Shown here piece by piece: positions 8,504 to 18,723 of a stretch of DNA of 64,000 nucleotides (position 1 is its first letter; each line of letters begins with the position of its first letter). Below the pieces are notes generated by a model that saw only the letters and a program-made list of their open reading frames with translations, did not search any database and was not told where the DNA came from. The translations under genes and the position numbers were made by a program. This DNA is from Candidatus Aminicenantota bacterium (lineage in GTDB: Bacteria > Acidobacteriota > Aminicenantia > Aminicenantales > Saccharicenantaceae): assembly GCA_014360005.1 (NCBI GenBank), contig JACIYI010000004.1, forward strand, positions 141,807 through 205,806. Direction: 5' to 3'.

Positions 8504-9919
8504 ATGTCCAGGTCGTTATTCCGAACCAAGCCCATCCAGGAACTTCTGGCTGAAACCACCGAAGCCGGTCACACTCTGAAAAAGGCCCTCCGGGCCTGGG
8601 ACTTAGTGGCCATAGGTATTGGTTGCATCATCGGGGTCGGGATTTTTGTCCTGCCCGGGGTCCAGGCCGCCCACCACTCTGGCCCCGGCATCATCCTGTC
8701 CTTTGCCATCGCCGCTCTGGCCTGTGCCTGTTCGGCCCTCTGTTACGCCGAGCTGGCAGCCATGATCCCGGTCTCCGGCTCGGCTTATACCTATGGCTAT
8801 GCCACCCTGGGTGAGCTGCCGGGCTGGATCATCGGCTGGGACCTGATTCTGGAATACATGGTAGCTGCCGTCCTGGTCAGCACCGGCTGGTCGGCCTATT
8901 TTGTCAACCTGCTCAACAACCTGGGCCTTCATCTTCCCCAGAAGTTTGTGGCTTCCCCCTGGGATAAGACTCCGGGTATCATCAACATCCCGGCCATGCT
9001 GATAGTGCTTCTGCTCACCGCCCTGCTCATCCGCGGGGTCAAAGAAAGCTCCCGCACCAACATGATTATTGTCATCGTCAAAATCGCCGTTATTCTCTTC
9101 TTCATCGTCATGGCTGCTCCTCACGTCAACCCGGAAAACTGGAAGCCGTTCATGCCCTTTGGCTTCAAGGGAGTGATGACCTCAGCCGCCATCGTCTTTT
9201 TAGCCTTTGTTGGCTTTGATGCTGTCTCCACCGTGGCTGAAGAAACAGTCAATCCCCAGAAGGATATGCCCATCGGTATCATGGGTTCGCTGCTGGTAGC
9301 TACTATCCTGTACATGGCAGTTTCAGCCATCATGACCGGAGTGGTTTATTACACCAAGCTGGGTGTGGCCGACCCGGTGGCCCTGGTCTTAAACGAGCTC
9401 AATAAACCCCAGGCTTCCATGGTCATCAGTATCGGAGCCCTGGCCGGAATAACCTCGGTGCTGCTGGTCCTGCTGATGGGCCAGCCCAGGATCTTCTTCT
9501 CCATGAGCCGCGATGGACTGCTGCCCCAAACTTTTTCCCGTGTCCATCCCCGGTTTAAGACGCCGGTAACCACCACTGTGGTCACCGGTTTGGTAGTGGC
9601 CACGGCCGCCGGTTTTACCCCCATCAATGTTTCATCCGAACTGGTGTCAATCGGCACGCTGTTCGCTTTCATCATCGTCTGTTCCGGAGTCATTCTGCTG
9701 CGCTACAAGCGGCCTGATTACCGGCGGCCCTTCAAGGTGCCGATGTTCCCCTACCTCCCGGGGCTGGGGGCCCTGCTCTGCGCTTATCTGATGATCAGCC
9801 TGCCCCGTACCGCCTGGGAAAGATTTGTCATCTGGCTGGTCATCGGACTGTCAATATTCTTCCTGTACGGCCGGCGCCACAGCCGCCTGGAAAAAGAAGC
9901 CCGGACCGACCAGCGGTAA
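8504..9919 (+). CDS. APC superfamily amino acid permease
   Basis: This 471-aa transporter has about twelve membrane segments. It carries the N-terminal APC signature ALRAWDLVAIGIGCIIGVGIFVLPGVQA (unwound TM1 GxGIF motif) and FAFVGFDAVSTVAEETVNPQKDMP-type TM6 (GFD), as in cationic amino acid and polyamine/amino acid antiporters (CAT/YhdG branch). GGGAGGAATCG precedes the ATG. It is monocistronic with its own promoter. It probably imports amino acids across the inner membrane, fitting a peptide-degrading lifestyle. Confidence 0.85.
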   Translation: MSRSLFRTKPIQELLAETTEAGHTLKKALRAWDLVAIGIGCIIGVGIFVLPGVQAAHHSGPGIILSFAIAALACACSALCYAELAAMIPVSGSAYTYGYATLGELPGWIIGWDLILEYMVAAVLVSTGWSAYFVNLLNNLGLHLPQKFVASPWDKTPGIINIPAMLIVLLLTALLIRGVKESSRTNMIIVIVKIAVILFFIVMAAPHVNPENWKPFMPFGFKGVMTSAAIVFLAFVGFDAVSTVAEETVNPQKDMPIGIMGSLLVATILYMAVSAIMTGVVYYTKLGVADPVALVLNELNKPQASMVISIGALAGITSVLLVLLMGQPRIFFSMSRDGLLPQTFSRVHPRFKTPVTTTVVTGLVVATAAGFTPINVSSELVSIGTLFAFIIVCSGVILLRYKRPDYRRPFKVPMFPYLPGLGALLCAYLMISLPRTAWERFVIWLVIGLSIFFLYGRRHSRLEKEARTDQR

Positions 9920-10037
9920 GCAAGGCTCTGGCATTTTCCATGTTATGTGGTAAAATAATAAGCTGAGTAGCGATAATTTCATTGCTCGCCTGGAGAGGGA
10001 TTTATAATCCATTTTAAGTTAAAAGGTGTTGTTTTAT

Positions 10038-12125
10038 ATGAACAGAATGCTGGAGAGAATGCGCAACATCGGGATCAGCGCCCACATTGATTCCGGTAAG
10101 ACCACACTCACCGAGCGCATTCTCTATTACTGCAAAAAAATCCACCGCATCCACGAGGTCAAGGGCAAGGAGGGCGGAGGGGCCACCATGGACTACATGG
10201 AGCTGGAGCGGGAGCGTGGCATCACTATCACCTCGGCCACTACCAATGTCACCTGGAACGACCATTCGATAAACATCATCGATACCCCGGGCCATGTGGA
10301 TTTCACCATTGAGGTGGAAAGGTCACTGCGGGTGCTAGATGGAGCCATTCTGGTGCTGTGCTCGGTCGGCGGGGTCCAGTCCCAGACCCTGACAGTCGAC
10401 AAGCAGCTTAAAAGATATAAAGTCCCGACCATCGCCTTCATCAACAAGCTTGACCGCATCGGGGCCAATCCCTTCAAGGTTAAAGACCAGGTCAACGATA
10501 AGCTCGGCCGGCGGGCCGCTCTGCTCCAGGTTCCGGTGGGTCTGGAAGATAAGTTCCAGGGCCTGGTAGACCTGGTCCGGATGAAAGCCTACTATTTTGA
10601 CGGTCCTAACGGGGAAATCGTCAGGGAAGAAGACATTCCGCCGCAGATGGAAGACCTGGCCTGGCATTACCGGGAAGAGCTGCTGGATACCGTCTCGCTC
10701 TTTTCGGATGAAGTCACCGAAGCTATCCTGGAAGATCGAGTCAGCGAAGACCTGCTGCTCCGGGCCATCAGGCAGGGCACCATCAGCCGGGAATTTACCC
10801 CGGTTCTGATGGGCTCGGCCTACCGCAACAAGGGCGTTCAACTTCTGCTGGAGGCCGTGGTCAATTATCTGCCCGACCCCTCGGAAGTGGAAAATATCGC
10901 CCTGGACCTGGACCAGGAAGAGAAACCAGTCAGCCTCAAGGCCGACCCTTCCCTGCCCTGCGTCTCCTATGCTTTCAAGCTGGAAGAAGGGCCTTACGGC
11001 CAGCTAACCTACATCAGAATCTACCAGGGCAGCCTGAAAAAAGGCGATGAGCTTTTTAATACCCGGGCCCGCCAGCGATTCAAGGTGGGCCGGGTGGTCC
11101 GGATGCATGCCGACCACATGGAAGATATCGAAGGGGCCGAGGCCGGGGATATCGTGGCCCTGTTCGGGGTGGACTGTGCTTCGGGCGACACCATCTGTTC
11201 CCCGGGTTTGAACTACGCCATGACTTCCATCTACGTACCGGAACCGGTGATTTCTCTGGCCATCGAAGCAGCCGATAAGCTCTCGGCTGACCGCCTGGCC
11301 CGGGCCCTTAACCGTTTTACCAAAGAGGACCCCACCTTCCGCATGTACATCGACCCCGAATCCAAGCAGACCATCATCCAGGGCATGGGCGAGCTTCATC
11401 TGGATGTCTACGTGGAAAGGATGAGGCGGGAATACCGGGTGGAAGTCATCACCGGGCGGCCGCAGGTAGCTTACCGGGAAACAATTACTACCCGGGCCGA
11501 TTTTGATTATACCCACAAGAAGCAAACCGGCGGGGCCGGACAATTCGGGCGGGTCATCGGCTACCTCGAACCATTCGACGGCAGCTACGAATTCGTCAAC
11601 GAAGTCAAAGGCGGGCACATTCCCCGGGAGTTCATCCCGTCCTGCGACAAGGGTTTTCAGGCCATGCTGAAAAAAGGTCAGCTGGTCGGCAGCCCGATCA
11701 TCGGACTGCGGGTAGTCCTGACTGACGGCCAGTTTCACCCGGTTGACTCCTCGGACATTGCCTTCCAGATGGCGGCCCAGGGCGCCTTCAAGCAGGCTTA
11801 CAAGAAGGCCAGGCCGCAGATACTGGAACCGATTATGCGGGTGGTGGTGGAAACTCCTTCTGAATTCTCCGGCCAGGTCTTCGGCAGTCTGAACCAGCGC
11901 CGGGGCATAATTGTTAGCTCCATCGAAGACGGCACTTACTCCCGGATCGAGGCCGAGGTGCCGCTCAGCGAGATGTTCGGCTATTCCACCGTCCTGCGTT
12001 CGATGACCCAGGGCAAAGCCGAATTCACCATGGAATTCTTGAAATACGGCCGGCTGCCAAACTTCCTGGCCGAACAACTGATGGAAGAACACCGGCAGCA
12101 ACAGGAAGCCGGACAGAAGAAATAG
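10038..12125 (+). CDS. fusA: Translation elongation factor G, spd/mitochondrial EF-G1 type
   Basis: The GTPase domain shows G1 [17 protein letters not shown], the switch region [35 protein letters not shown] and NKLDRIGA. Domains II-V follow, with [18 protein letters not shown] and the domain IV tip [14 protein letters not shown]. The Ser in AHIDSGKT and the [11 protein letters not shown] switch I segment are typical of the spd/mitochondrial EFG1 subfamily rather than E. coli FusA (AHIDAGKT). It moves tRNA and mRNA through the ribosome at GTP cost. I chose ATG 10038 (AAAGG 11 bp upstream); the in-frame GTG at 10026 overlaps that site. No str-operon ribosomal genes are adjacent, so it has left the classical rpsL-rpsG-fusA-tufA context. 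Confidence 0.95.
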   Translation: MNRMLERMRNIGISAHIDSGKTTLTERILYYCKKIHRIHEVKGKEGGGATMDYMELERERGITITSATTNVTWNDHSINIIDTPGHVDFTIEVERSLRVLDGAILVLCSVGGVQSQTLTVDKQLKRYKVPTIAFINKLDRIGANPFKVKDQVNDKLGRRAALLQVPVGLEDKFQGLVDLVRMKAYYFDGPNGEIVREEDIPPQMEDLAWHYREELLDTVSLFSDEVTEAILEDRVSEDLLLRAIRQGTISREFTPVLMGSAYRNKGVQLLLEAVVNYLPDPSEVENIALDLDQEEKPVSLKADPSLPCVSYAFKLEEGPYGQLTYIRIYQGSLKKGDELFNTRARQRFKVGRVVRMHADHMEDIEGAEAGDIVALFGVDCASGDTICSPGLNYAMTSIYVPEPVISLAIEAADKLSADRLARALNRFTKEDPTFRMYIDPESKQTIIQGMGELHLDVYVERMRREYRVEVITGRPQVAYRETITTRADFDYTHKKQTGGAGQFGRVIGYLEPFDGSYEFVNEVKGGHIPREFIPSCDKGFQAMLKKGQLVGSPIIGLRVVLTDGQFHPVDSSDIAFQMAAQGAFKQAYKKARPQILEPIMRVVVETPSEFSGQVFGSLNQRRGIIVSSIEDGTYSRIEAEVPLSEMFGYSTVLRSMTQGKAEFTMEFLKYGRLPNFLAEQLMEEHRQQQEAGQKK

Positions 12126-12143
12126 CCGGGACAGGAGAATAAG

Positions 12144-12848
12144 ATGGTAAGAAAAACGCTTTCCGCCACAAGCCCGATAAAAACCCTGGAAAAGAATATC
12201 AAAGGGGGCCTGGGACCCGGCCAGCTGGGAGTCTTCGCTTCCAGGAAAGGTGTGGGCAAGACTGCCTGCCTGGTGCAGATTGCCCTGGACCGTCTGTTTG
12301 AGGACAAGCCGGTCATCCACGTTTCCTACGCCAGCCGGGTGGACTACATCATCAGCTGGTATGAGGAAATCTTCAAGAACCTGGCCAGCCGGGAGAACCT
12401 GAAATCCGAGATGGAAATTCATGACCGGATAATAAGAAATCGGGTTATCCTGAATTTCCGCCAGGAAGGAATGAAGACCGAGCAGGTCCTGAAGAGCATT
12501 GAGGCCCTGTTGGGACCGGGCAACTTCGCAGCCCGAACTATCATCGTGGATGGCTTTAATTTTTACCTGCCGGCTGCGGAAGACCTGGCCCTGTTCAAAA
12601 AATTCGCAGTCGACCACCAGCTGGAATTCTGGTTCAGCTGCTCCCTGAAAGGCGAAGACCCGTTGTTTGATGAAAACGGCGTTCCTTTTGTCCTGAAAGA
12701 TTATCTGGAAAACATAGATATCATAATTACCCTGGAACATGATAACGGCCGGGTCCGGCTGAACCTGGTCAAGGACCATCAGCAATTGCCCGGTAAGAAA
12801 CTCCGGCTGCAGCTTGACCCGCAAACCCTGCTGCTGGCGCGGGATTGA
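12144..12848 (+). CDS. P-loop (RecA/KaiC-like) ATPase of unknown function
   Basis: The 234-aa cytoplasmic protein has a Walker A-like loop SRKGVGKT at residues 33-40, after a GPGQLGVFA strand. A beta strand ending in an acidic residue (AARTIIVDGFN) resembles a RecA-fold Walker B. The organisation (short, single ATPase core, ISWYEEIF helix) recalls DnaB/KaiC-like domains, but I cannot name the family. It starts 18 bp after EF-G with ribosome site AGGAGA and is probably co-transcribed with it. Confidence 0.6.
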   Translation: MVRKTLSATSPIKTLEKNIKGGLGPGQLGVFASRKGVGKTACLVQIALDRLFEDKPVIHVSYASRVDYIISWYEEIFKNLASRENLKSEMEIHDRIIRNRVILNFRQEGMKTEQVLKSIEALLGPGNFAARTIIVDGFNFYLPAAEDLALFKKFAVDHQLEFWFSCSLKGEDPLFDENGVPFVLKDYLENIDIIITLEHDNGRVRLNLVKDHQQLPGKKLRLQLDPQTLLLARD

Positions 12849-13060
12849 GAGCCCGGGGTTTTTTCTGCCGCTGGAAAGCTAACTTCCTGGTCCTGTCTTT
12901 TCCCGCTTATCTACCCTTAATTTTTGCCGTAAAAGTGAAATTTTCTCCAATTTTAAATTATTGGCTCATCCGGCTATATTGTGGGTAAAAAATAAGAGAT
13001 TCCTGGTTGCTTAAACCTAAGTTGAATCTTGGACAACTCATTAAAAATGAAGGCAATTGA

Positions 13061-13546
13061 AGAAATATCAACAAAATTCAGATCGTTCCTCTCCGACCAT
13101 CTTTTAAAACCTTTATCGTTGACTTCTCTATTCGCTCATGGAAAATTATTATTCCCAGAGTTTACCCATTAAAATGTCGGAAGGACCAAATTATTTTTAT
13201 TTCTATCTCCCCTTTAAGCCCGCTTTATAAAATTATCCAGGCTCAGAGGAAGATAGCTGAATCTCCAGCTAAGTCAGTCAGTCTTTCATCCCTGGCTCAG
13301 ATGACAGGCCATTCCCCTTGTTGGCTTTCTCTGAATTTCCGAGACTTAACTGGAATATCCTTGAGAGCCTTTCGAGCTAAAATTACGTGCTGCCAGGCTC
13401 TCTGGCAGATTGTCTCCACCGATAAGCCCATAAAGTCCATCGCCCTGGAAGCTGGCTATGAGCCGCCCTATTTTTCTAAATTATTTCACCGGATTTTTGA
13501 CACTCCCCCTTCTTCCCTCAGAAATCTCCACCGGCAGAGTCCTTGA
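13061..13546 (+). pseudogene. Remnant of an AraC-family transcriptional regulator
   Basis: The frame is open from a TGA at 13058 to 13546 but has no ATG, GTG or TTG until 13301, leaving only 81 codons from the first usable start. The full open stretch reads as an AraC/XylS C-terminal domain with both helix-turn-helix units: SVSLSSLAQMTGHSPCWLSL, then LTGISLRAFRAK, and the second unit KPIKSIALEAGYEPPYFSKLFHRIF. It is AT-rich and lies in poorly coding DNA. The missing start and absent ligand domain argue for a decayed gene. A short functional DNA-binding protein from 13301 would hold only one and a half HTH units. Confidence 0.6.
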
Positions 13547-13654
13547 CTAACATCAAGCCCCTGATTATGATAGACAGAGTGAACAAGCAATTAACCACAA
13601 ATAAAAGTTATTCCGATAAACGGATATCTAATGACCATAAAGGGAGGTGTTTCC

Positions 13655-14992
13655 ATGCCCAGAAAAACCGGGCTGAGCTTTTTTTTAATTCTCATCTTTT
13701 TGCTGGTTATTACGACCATGAGTGAAGGAGCTTTCAAGAAAGAAGACATCAAGGTCTTTAAGCTGGACAACGGGCTTAAGGTCATTCTCTACGAAGACCA
13801 CAAGATACCCAACATTTCTTACTACACCTTTTTCAAAGTTGGCTCTCGCAACGAACGGCCTGGGCTAACCGGAGTTTCCCACTTCATAGAGCACATGATG
13901 TTCAACGGCACCCAGAAGTTTGGTCCGGGCGAATTTGACCGCCTCATGGAATTTTATGGCGGGGCGAACAACGCCTACACCGGTGATGATTTTACAGCCT
14001 ACACCGACTGGTTTCCACCCCTCGCCCTGGAAAAAATGGTGGAGCTGGAAGCCGACCGGATGCAGGGCTTGATTTTCGACCCCGAGGTTTTTGAGTCCGA
14101 GCGGGGAGTGGTGGCTTCCGAAAGGAGGATGGGAGTTGAAAATAACAACGAAGCCATTCTCCAGGAAAACGTCCGGGCCACGGCCATCATGGCCCATCCC
14201 TATCACTGGGATGTTATCGGCTGGATGAGCGACATCCTGAGCTGGCGCCGGGATGAAGTCATTCAGTACTACCGAACCTATTACGCCCCAAATAATGCTG
14301 TCCTGGTGGTAGTCGGAGACTTCGACAGTCAGAAAACGCTGGAGCTCGTAAAAAAATATTATTCCTCCATTCCGTCTCAGACTCCCCCACCACCGGTAAC
14401 CACTGAAGAGCCGCCTCAGATGGGCCGGAAGGAAGTGGTCATCAAGAAAGAGGCCCAGACCCCTTCTTTCATGGTTGTTTACCATGCTCCTAAATGCCAG
14501 GACCCGGATTTCTTCGCCCTGTCGATTCTGGAAAAACCGCTCCTGAGGGGGGAAAGCAGCCGGCTGTACCAGCGGCTGGTGCGCGACGAGCAGTTGGCCA
14601 TTTCGGTTTTCGGGGGCATCGAGGAAAAAATTGACCCTTACCTGTTCAGCATTTTCGTCAAGCCCCGACCGGGAGTGGACCTGGATAAAATCGAAAAAAT
14701 CATCGATGAGGAGTTGAACAAGGTTATTGAGCAGGGCCTGACCGACCAGGAATACCAGAAAGCCCTGAACCTCATCCGCAGCGATTTCTACTTCAGCCTG
14801 CAAACCAACTCGGGCAAGGCCAACCTCCTGGGCGCAGCCGAGCTGCTGTTCGGCAGCTATGAACAGCTCTTCACCTTGATTGACCGCTATGCCCAGGTTA
14901 AACGCGAGGATATTCCCGGGGTGGCCAGAAAATGTTTCCAAGAACTGAATAAAACCGTGGGCAAATTGACCCCGCAAGGAGGAAACAAATGA
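13655..14992 (+). CDS. Exported M16 zinc peptidase, catalytic partner
   Basis: The 445-aa protein begins with a signal peptide (residues 5-25). It has the inverted zinc motif HxxEH as HFIEH at 76-80 and the downstream Glu ligand at about 156 (VVASERRMG), which defines an active M16 (pitrilysin/YmxG-type) metallopeptidase. Two M16 halves are present in about 450 residues, so it needs a partner. The next gene overlaps as ATGA and encodes that partner. The start at 13655 is chosen over ATG 13631 because GGGAGG sits 8 bp before it and the signal peptide then starts at once. It is predicted to cut peptides in the periplasm. Confidence 0.9.
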   Translation: MPRKTGLSFFLILIFLLVITTMSEGAFKKEDIKVFKLDNGLKVILYEDHKIPNISYYTFFKVGSRNERPGLTGVSHFIEHMMFNGTQKFGPGEFDRLMEFYGGANNAYTGDDFTAYTDWFPPLALEKMVELEADRMQGLIFDPEVFESERGVVASERRMGVENNNEAILQENVRATAIMAHPYHWDVIGWMSDILSWRRDEVIQYYRTYYAPNNAVLVVVGDFDSQKTLELVKKYYSSIPSQTPPPPVTTEEPPQMGRKEVVIKKEAQTPSFMVVYHAPKCQDPDFFALSILEKPLLRGESSRLYQRLVRDEQLAISVFGGIEEKIDPYLFSIFVKPRPGVDLDKIEKIIDEELNKVIEQGLTDQEYQKALNLIRSDFYFSLQTNSGKANLLGAAELLFGSYEQLFTLIDRYAQVKREDIPGVARKCFQELNKTVGKLTPQGGNK

Positions 14993-16377
14993 AAAGGCTG
15001 TTGACCATAATCCTGGCCCTGATCATTTTATTACCGGTGATAACCATGGCTGTGGAAAGATTGCCGAAGCCGGAAAAATTGGTTCTGGACAACGGGCTGA
15101 CCGTCTATTTCCTGAAGAACCCGGAACTACCTTTGGTGAGTTTCAGGATGCTCATCCCGGGAGCCGGCCGGGCCTTTGAGCCCCAGGGCTTTGACGGCCT
15201 GGCCAGCCTGACCACCAGCCTGCTGCTCAAGGGCACCAGGACCATGAGCGCCGAAGAGATCGCCGAAGCCCTGGATTTCATGGGGGCCCGGCTGAGCCTC
15301 AGCGATGCCGAGGAATATGCCGCTGTTTCTGGGGAAGCTCTGGTCGAACACCTGCCTCGCCTGCTCCAGATTACGGCCGACTGCCTGACCTCCCCGGCCT
15401 TCAAAGAAGATGAATATAAGAAGGAGCTGGCCAGAAAAACCGACGCCCTGAAGTCCCTGAAGGACAACCCCGGGGCCGCTCTGCGCCAGTATTTCAGGAA
15501 GGCCTATTTCGGCAGCCATCCTTTCGGGCAGCTGTCCTCGGGGACCGATTCTTCCCTGAAAAAGATGTCGCTTGATGAAATCAAAAAATTCTTTGCCAGC
15601 CGCTTCCGTCCGGATATGGCGATCATGGCCGTGGTGGGCGATATCGACCGGGACCGGCTTTTCGGTCTTCTCAAAGAAACCATCGGACGCTGGCCTAAAC
15701 CGAACACTGCTCCCCCATCCCTGACCATTCCGCCACTTCCGGTTCCCAGAGGCCGGAAACTGATCCTGGTGGATAAACCCGACGCCACTCAGAGCTACTT
15801 CGCCCTGGGTGCACCAGGATTTGCCGTCAACGATAAAATCTCTTCTGCGGCCAGGCTGATGAACACCCTCTGGGGCGGGCGGTTTACTTCCTGGCTCAAC
15901 ACCGAGCTGCGCATCAAGAGGGGCCTGACCTACGGGGCCAGCAGCAACTTTCAGTCCTGGAAAAACGGGGGCCTGTTCATGGCTTCTTCCTATACCAAGA
16001 ACGACCAGATTGGCCAGATGCTGGACATTACATTCGACCTGCTGAAAAAAGCCCGGGAAAAGGGCTTCAGCCAGGAAGAAGCTGAAAGCGCCCGGAATTA
16101 CCTGCTGGGACAATTCCCCCAGACCCTGGAAACCAACGGCAGCAAAGCCGGGGCCTACCTCCGGGTTGTGTTTTACGGCCTGGGTTTTGATTACTACGAC
16201 CGGTACCTGAATGAAATCACCACGATCAATGCTGCGGATTTGAAGAAAGCTGCCCTGAAGTTGCTGCCAGAGAAGGATTTCGTCTTGGTGGTTGTGGGCC
16301 GGGCCGATGAAGTCAGGAAAATCCTGAGCAAGTATGGCCAGTTCCAGGAAAAGAAAATTACTGACCCCGATTTTTAA
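14989..16377 (+). CDS. Exported M16-family subunit without the zinc motif (beta-type partner)
   Basis: This 462-aa protein has a signal peptide and the M16 fold, but at the HxxEH position it reads GLASLTTSLL, so no zinc site is present. It keeps the C-terminal substrate-clamping Arg/Tyr segment ELRIKRGLTYGASS. This is the classical division of labour in heterodimeric M16B peptidases: one subunit holds the metal, the other the Arg-Tyr pair. The start codon overlaps the stop of the catalytic gene (ATGA), assuring equal synthesis. Confidence 0.9.
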   Translation: MKRLLTIILALIILLPVITMAVERLPKPEKLVLDNGLTVYFLKNPELPLVSFRMLIPGAGRAFEPQGFDGLASLTTSLLLKGTRTMSAEEIAEALDFMGARLSLSDAEEYAAVSGEALVEHLPRLLQITADCLTSPAFKEDEYKKELARKTDALKSLKDNPGAALRQYFRKAYFGSHPFGQLSSGTDSSLKKMSLDEIKKFFASRFRPDMAIMAVVGDIDRDRLFGLLKETIGRWPKPNTAPPSLTIPPLPVPRGRKLILVDKPDATQSYFALGAPGFAVNDKISSAARLMNTLWGGRFTSWLNTELRIKRGLTYGASSNFQSWKNGGLFMASSYTKNDQIGQMLDITFDLLKKAREKGFSQEEAESARNYLLGQFPQTLETNGSKAGAYLRVVFYGLGFDYYDRYLNEITTINAADLKKAALKLLPEKDFVLVVVGRADEVRKILSKYGQFQEKKITDPDF

Positions 16378-16625
16378 GCCGCCGGGCTGCGGGCTGGCTT
16401 TATCCAAGGAAAAGTCAGCAGCTGAAAAGCCAGTTATCCCCAGTCCGGGGTTGAAATCCACTCCGGTTGGCAAACTGAGTTTGATCAACCCTGATTTTTG
16501 CCGAGGCCCGGGCTGGCTGACAGGATTTCTTTAATCAAACCATGGGCCAGGTCCGGGTCTTAGTTTACAGCTTCAAGCCCAACACCTGGACAGGTATTTA
16601 TCCAGCCACCAGACACGGGGCCGGG

Positions 16626-17855
16626 TTACTTGAATAAATTCAGGAAGACGGTGATAATCAGGGCGTTGGTGAAATCGATGAAAAAGGCTCCGACCATCGG
16701 CACCACCAGAAAAGCCCGCGGGGCCCGGCCGTAGCGTTCGACGATGGCTTTCATGTTGGCCATGGCGTTGGCCGTAGTGCCCAGGGCAAAACCGCAGAAG
16801 CCAGAGCTCATGACCGCGGCTTCGTAATCCTTTCCCATAAGCCGGAAGACCACGGTCGCACCCAGGGCCACCAACACCACCTGGGACAGCAGAATTACCA
16901 GCATCGGCAGAAACAGCCCGGCCAGTTCCCAGAGCCTGAGGGTCATCAGGGCTATCACCAGGAATAGGTTTAAAGCCACATGACCGATGTCGTCTATTAC
17001 TTTCTGGTCGAGGTCAAGCCAGCCGGTCAGGTCATCAAAATTCCTGATGATGGCAGCCACCAACATGGCCCCGATGTAGGCCGGCAGGGTGAGGCCCAGG
17101 CTGGCAAACCACTGGCTGACCCAGGAGCCGGCCCACATGGCCACCAGGATGATGACCACGCTTTTTAGCAAGACAAAAGAACTCCGTTCTTCGTCCACGG
17201 TCCCAGCGGCTGGTTTTTTGCTTAAGAGTTCTTCCACCACTTCTTCCGCTTCCATCTCTGGTGCGGCTACTTCTCTGACCCGGGCTTTCTTGAGCCTGTT
17301 CTTCTCTATCAGGAAGGTACCAACCGGGCCGCCGATTAAACCGCCAGAGATGATGCCAAAGATGGCTGCAGCCACGGCTGCGGTAGTGGCCGCTGAAACT
17401 CCGGCCTGCTCAAAGACCGGGCCAAAAGCTAAGGCCGTAGCCGGACCGCCGGTCTGGGTAACCGAGCCACAGATTACACCGAGCAGCGGGTTGAGACCGA
17501 AAGGCAGGGCCAGGACTATCCCCAGGGTATTCTGGGCAATAACTATGCCAGTAGCCATCAAGAAAAAAATCAAGACCTGGGGGCCACCCACCTTGAGCAG
17601 CGACAGACTGGCGGCAAAACCAATGGTGGTAAAGAAGGCAATCATCAGCGGGTCGCGCAGGGTGGTGTCAAATTGAACCGGCGTTACCTGGTAATGGTGA
17701 AAGACCAGCATGACCAGAGAAATGAGCAGTCCGCCTATGACCGGCGCCGGAATGTTGAACCGGTCAAGTGGTTTAATCCAGCGCCGGAGGCCATAGCCTA
17801 AAAACAGCACCAGGCCGGCCAGAGCCACCGTCTGTACCAGGTCCAGCTTCAGCAA
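16626..17855 (-). CDS. gltS: GltS-type sodium:glutamate (carboxylate) symporter
   Basis: The 409-aa membrane protein matches the ESS/GltS family. It has the paired re-entrant loops GSVTQTGGPATALAFGPVFEQAG and GFCGFALGTTANAMANM, and N-terminal APVIGGLLISL. The start is TTG 17855 with AAGGAA six bases upstream. A hydrophilic central loop (about residues 195-225) is longer than in E. coli GltS. It lies next to the hydratase/lyase genes in the same direction, so besides glutamate it could carry the carboxylate used by that pathway. Confidence 0.85.
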   Translation of the reverse strand: MLKLDLVQTVALAGLVLFLGYGLRRWIKPLDRFNIPAPVIGGLLISLVMLVFHHYQVTPVQFDTTLRDPLMIAFFTTIGFAASLSLLKVGGPQVLIFFLMATGIVIAQNTLGIVLALPFGLNPLLGVICGSVTQTGGPATALAFGPVFEQAGVSAATTAAVAAAIFGIISGGLIGGPVGTFLIEKNRLKKARVREVAAPEMEAEEVVEELLSKKPAAGTVDEERSSFVLLKSVVIILVAMWAGSWVSQWFASLGLTLPAYIGAMLVAAIIRNFDDLTGWLDLDQKVIDDIGHVALNLFLVIALMTLRLWELAGLFLPMLVILLSQVVLVALGATVVFRLMGKDYEAAVMSSGFCGFALGTTANAMANMKAIVERYGRAPRAFLVVPMVGAFFIDFTNALIITVFLNLFK

Positions 17856-18212
17856 GAGCTTTCCTTTCCAATATTTCTAGTTTTTAAGATTTAACACTTT
17901 TCCCGTTAACACTCAACCCTTTTGTAATTTATTTCTCTATTTCGCCAGACGAGGGAAAAAAGCAGATCAAAAGAGCAGCCCAACTTATTCAGTCTCCCGG
18001 CAGGAATTACAGTCCGGTTGATCAAAATAAAAAACATCCGGACTGACTCTGAGGGGCAAGAACCAAGCGCAAGATTTCTATTTCAATTAACCCGACTGAT
18101 TGCAGATAGTCGATTGTGAAACACAATTATTTCGGCTGTGATATCTCTTTTGAGCCTATACTGTTTCAGCCCCAAAAATCTTAAAAATTTATGAATTAAG
18201 TAATATTCTGCT
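17856..18212. other. Intergenic region between leuD-like gene and gltS
   Basis: This AT-rich stretch of 357 bp has no convincing ORF. It should hold the gltS promoter on the minus strand. A perfect small hairpin ATTGTG-AAA-CACAAT lies at 18113-18127. I see no run of T giving a clear terminator for the hydratase operon. Confidence 0.5.
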
Positions 18213-18722
18213 TCAGACCTTCTTTCTGGCAGCAGCCTTTTCCAGCAGCCGCTGCCGGGTATACGGAATTAATCCGCCGGCATCGATGATGGCCTGCCTG
18301 GCTTTGGGCAGCGGCTCTACCCTGAATTCCTTTCCGGAAGTCCGGTTGATTATTTTATCCGGCAGGATTTCCAGTTCGTCCCCTTCCTCCGCTTCAATCT
18401 CCGGGCAGGCCACCAGCTTCAATCCCAGGTTGATGGCATTCTGCAGAAAAATCCGGGCAAAATTCCTGGCCACGATTACCAGCTCGTGACCTTTTAAGGT
18501 CGAGGCCGCCTGCTCGCGGGAAGAACCGCAGCCAAAATTCTTGCCAGCCACCACGATGCTTCCGGCCGGGATTTCGCCTTTCTTAAGCCGGGTGGTGAAT
18601 TCAGGAAAGTCGGCAAAAGCATACTGCGGGGTTTCGCTGGGCAGGACCGTAGCCATAAACCGGCCCGGATAAATGATGTCGGTGGAAATGTCATCGCCCA
18701 GTTTCAAAACTACTCTGGCCAT
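18213..18722 (-). CDS. LeuD/DmdB-type hydro-lyase small subunit
   Basis: The 169-aa protein is the swivelling small subunit of an aconitase-superfamily hydratase (3-isopropylmalate dehydratase / 2,3-dimethylmalate dehydratase / homoaconitase type). It carries DDISTDIIYPGRF, the active-site loop FGCGSSREQA and ARNFARIFLQNAINLGL. Its ATG is 1 bp after the stop of the large-subunit gene, with GGAGG inside that gene. No leuA or leuB is nearby. The downstream partner is instead an isocitrate-lyase-type lyase, so a catabolic hydratase is as likely as leucine synthesis. Confidence 0.8.
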   Translation of the reverse strand: MARVVLKLGDDISTDIIYPGRFMATVLPSETPQYAFADFPEFTTRLKKGEIPAGSIVVAGKNFGCGSSREQAASTLKGHELVIVARNFARIFLQNAINLGLKLVACPEIEAEEGDELEILPDKIINRTSGKEFRVEPLPKARQAIIDAGGLIPYTRQRLLEKAAARKKV

Positions 18723-18723
18723 G

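Noticed and set aside
11004..12824. Long open frame (606 codons) on the minus strand opposite EF-G and the P-loop gene
   Set aside because: It is a mirror of the strong codon bias of EF-G, has no family motifs and no ribosome site.
15127..16488. Long minus-strand frame opposite the second M16 gene (also 13865-14977 and 22840-24099)
   Set aside because: These are frames antisense to clearly real genes and contain no recognisable domains.
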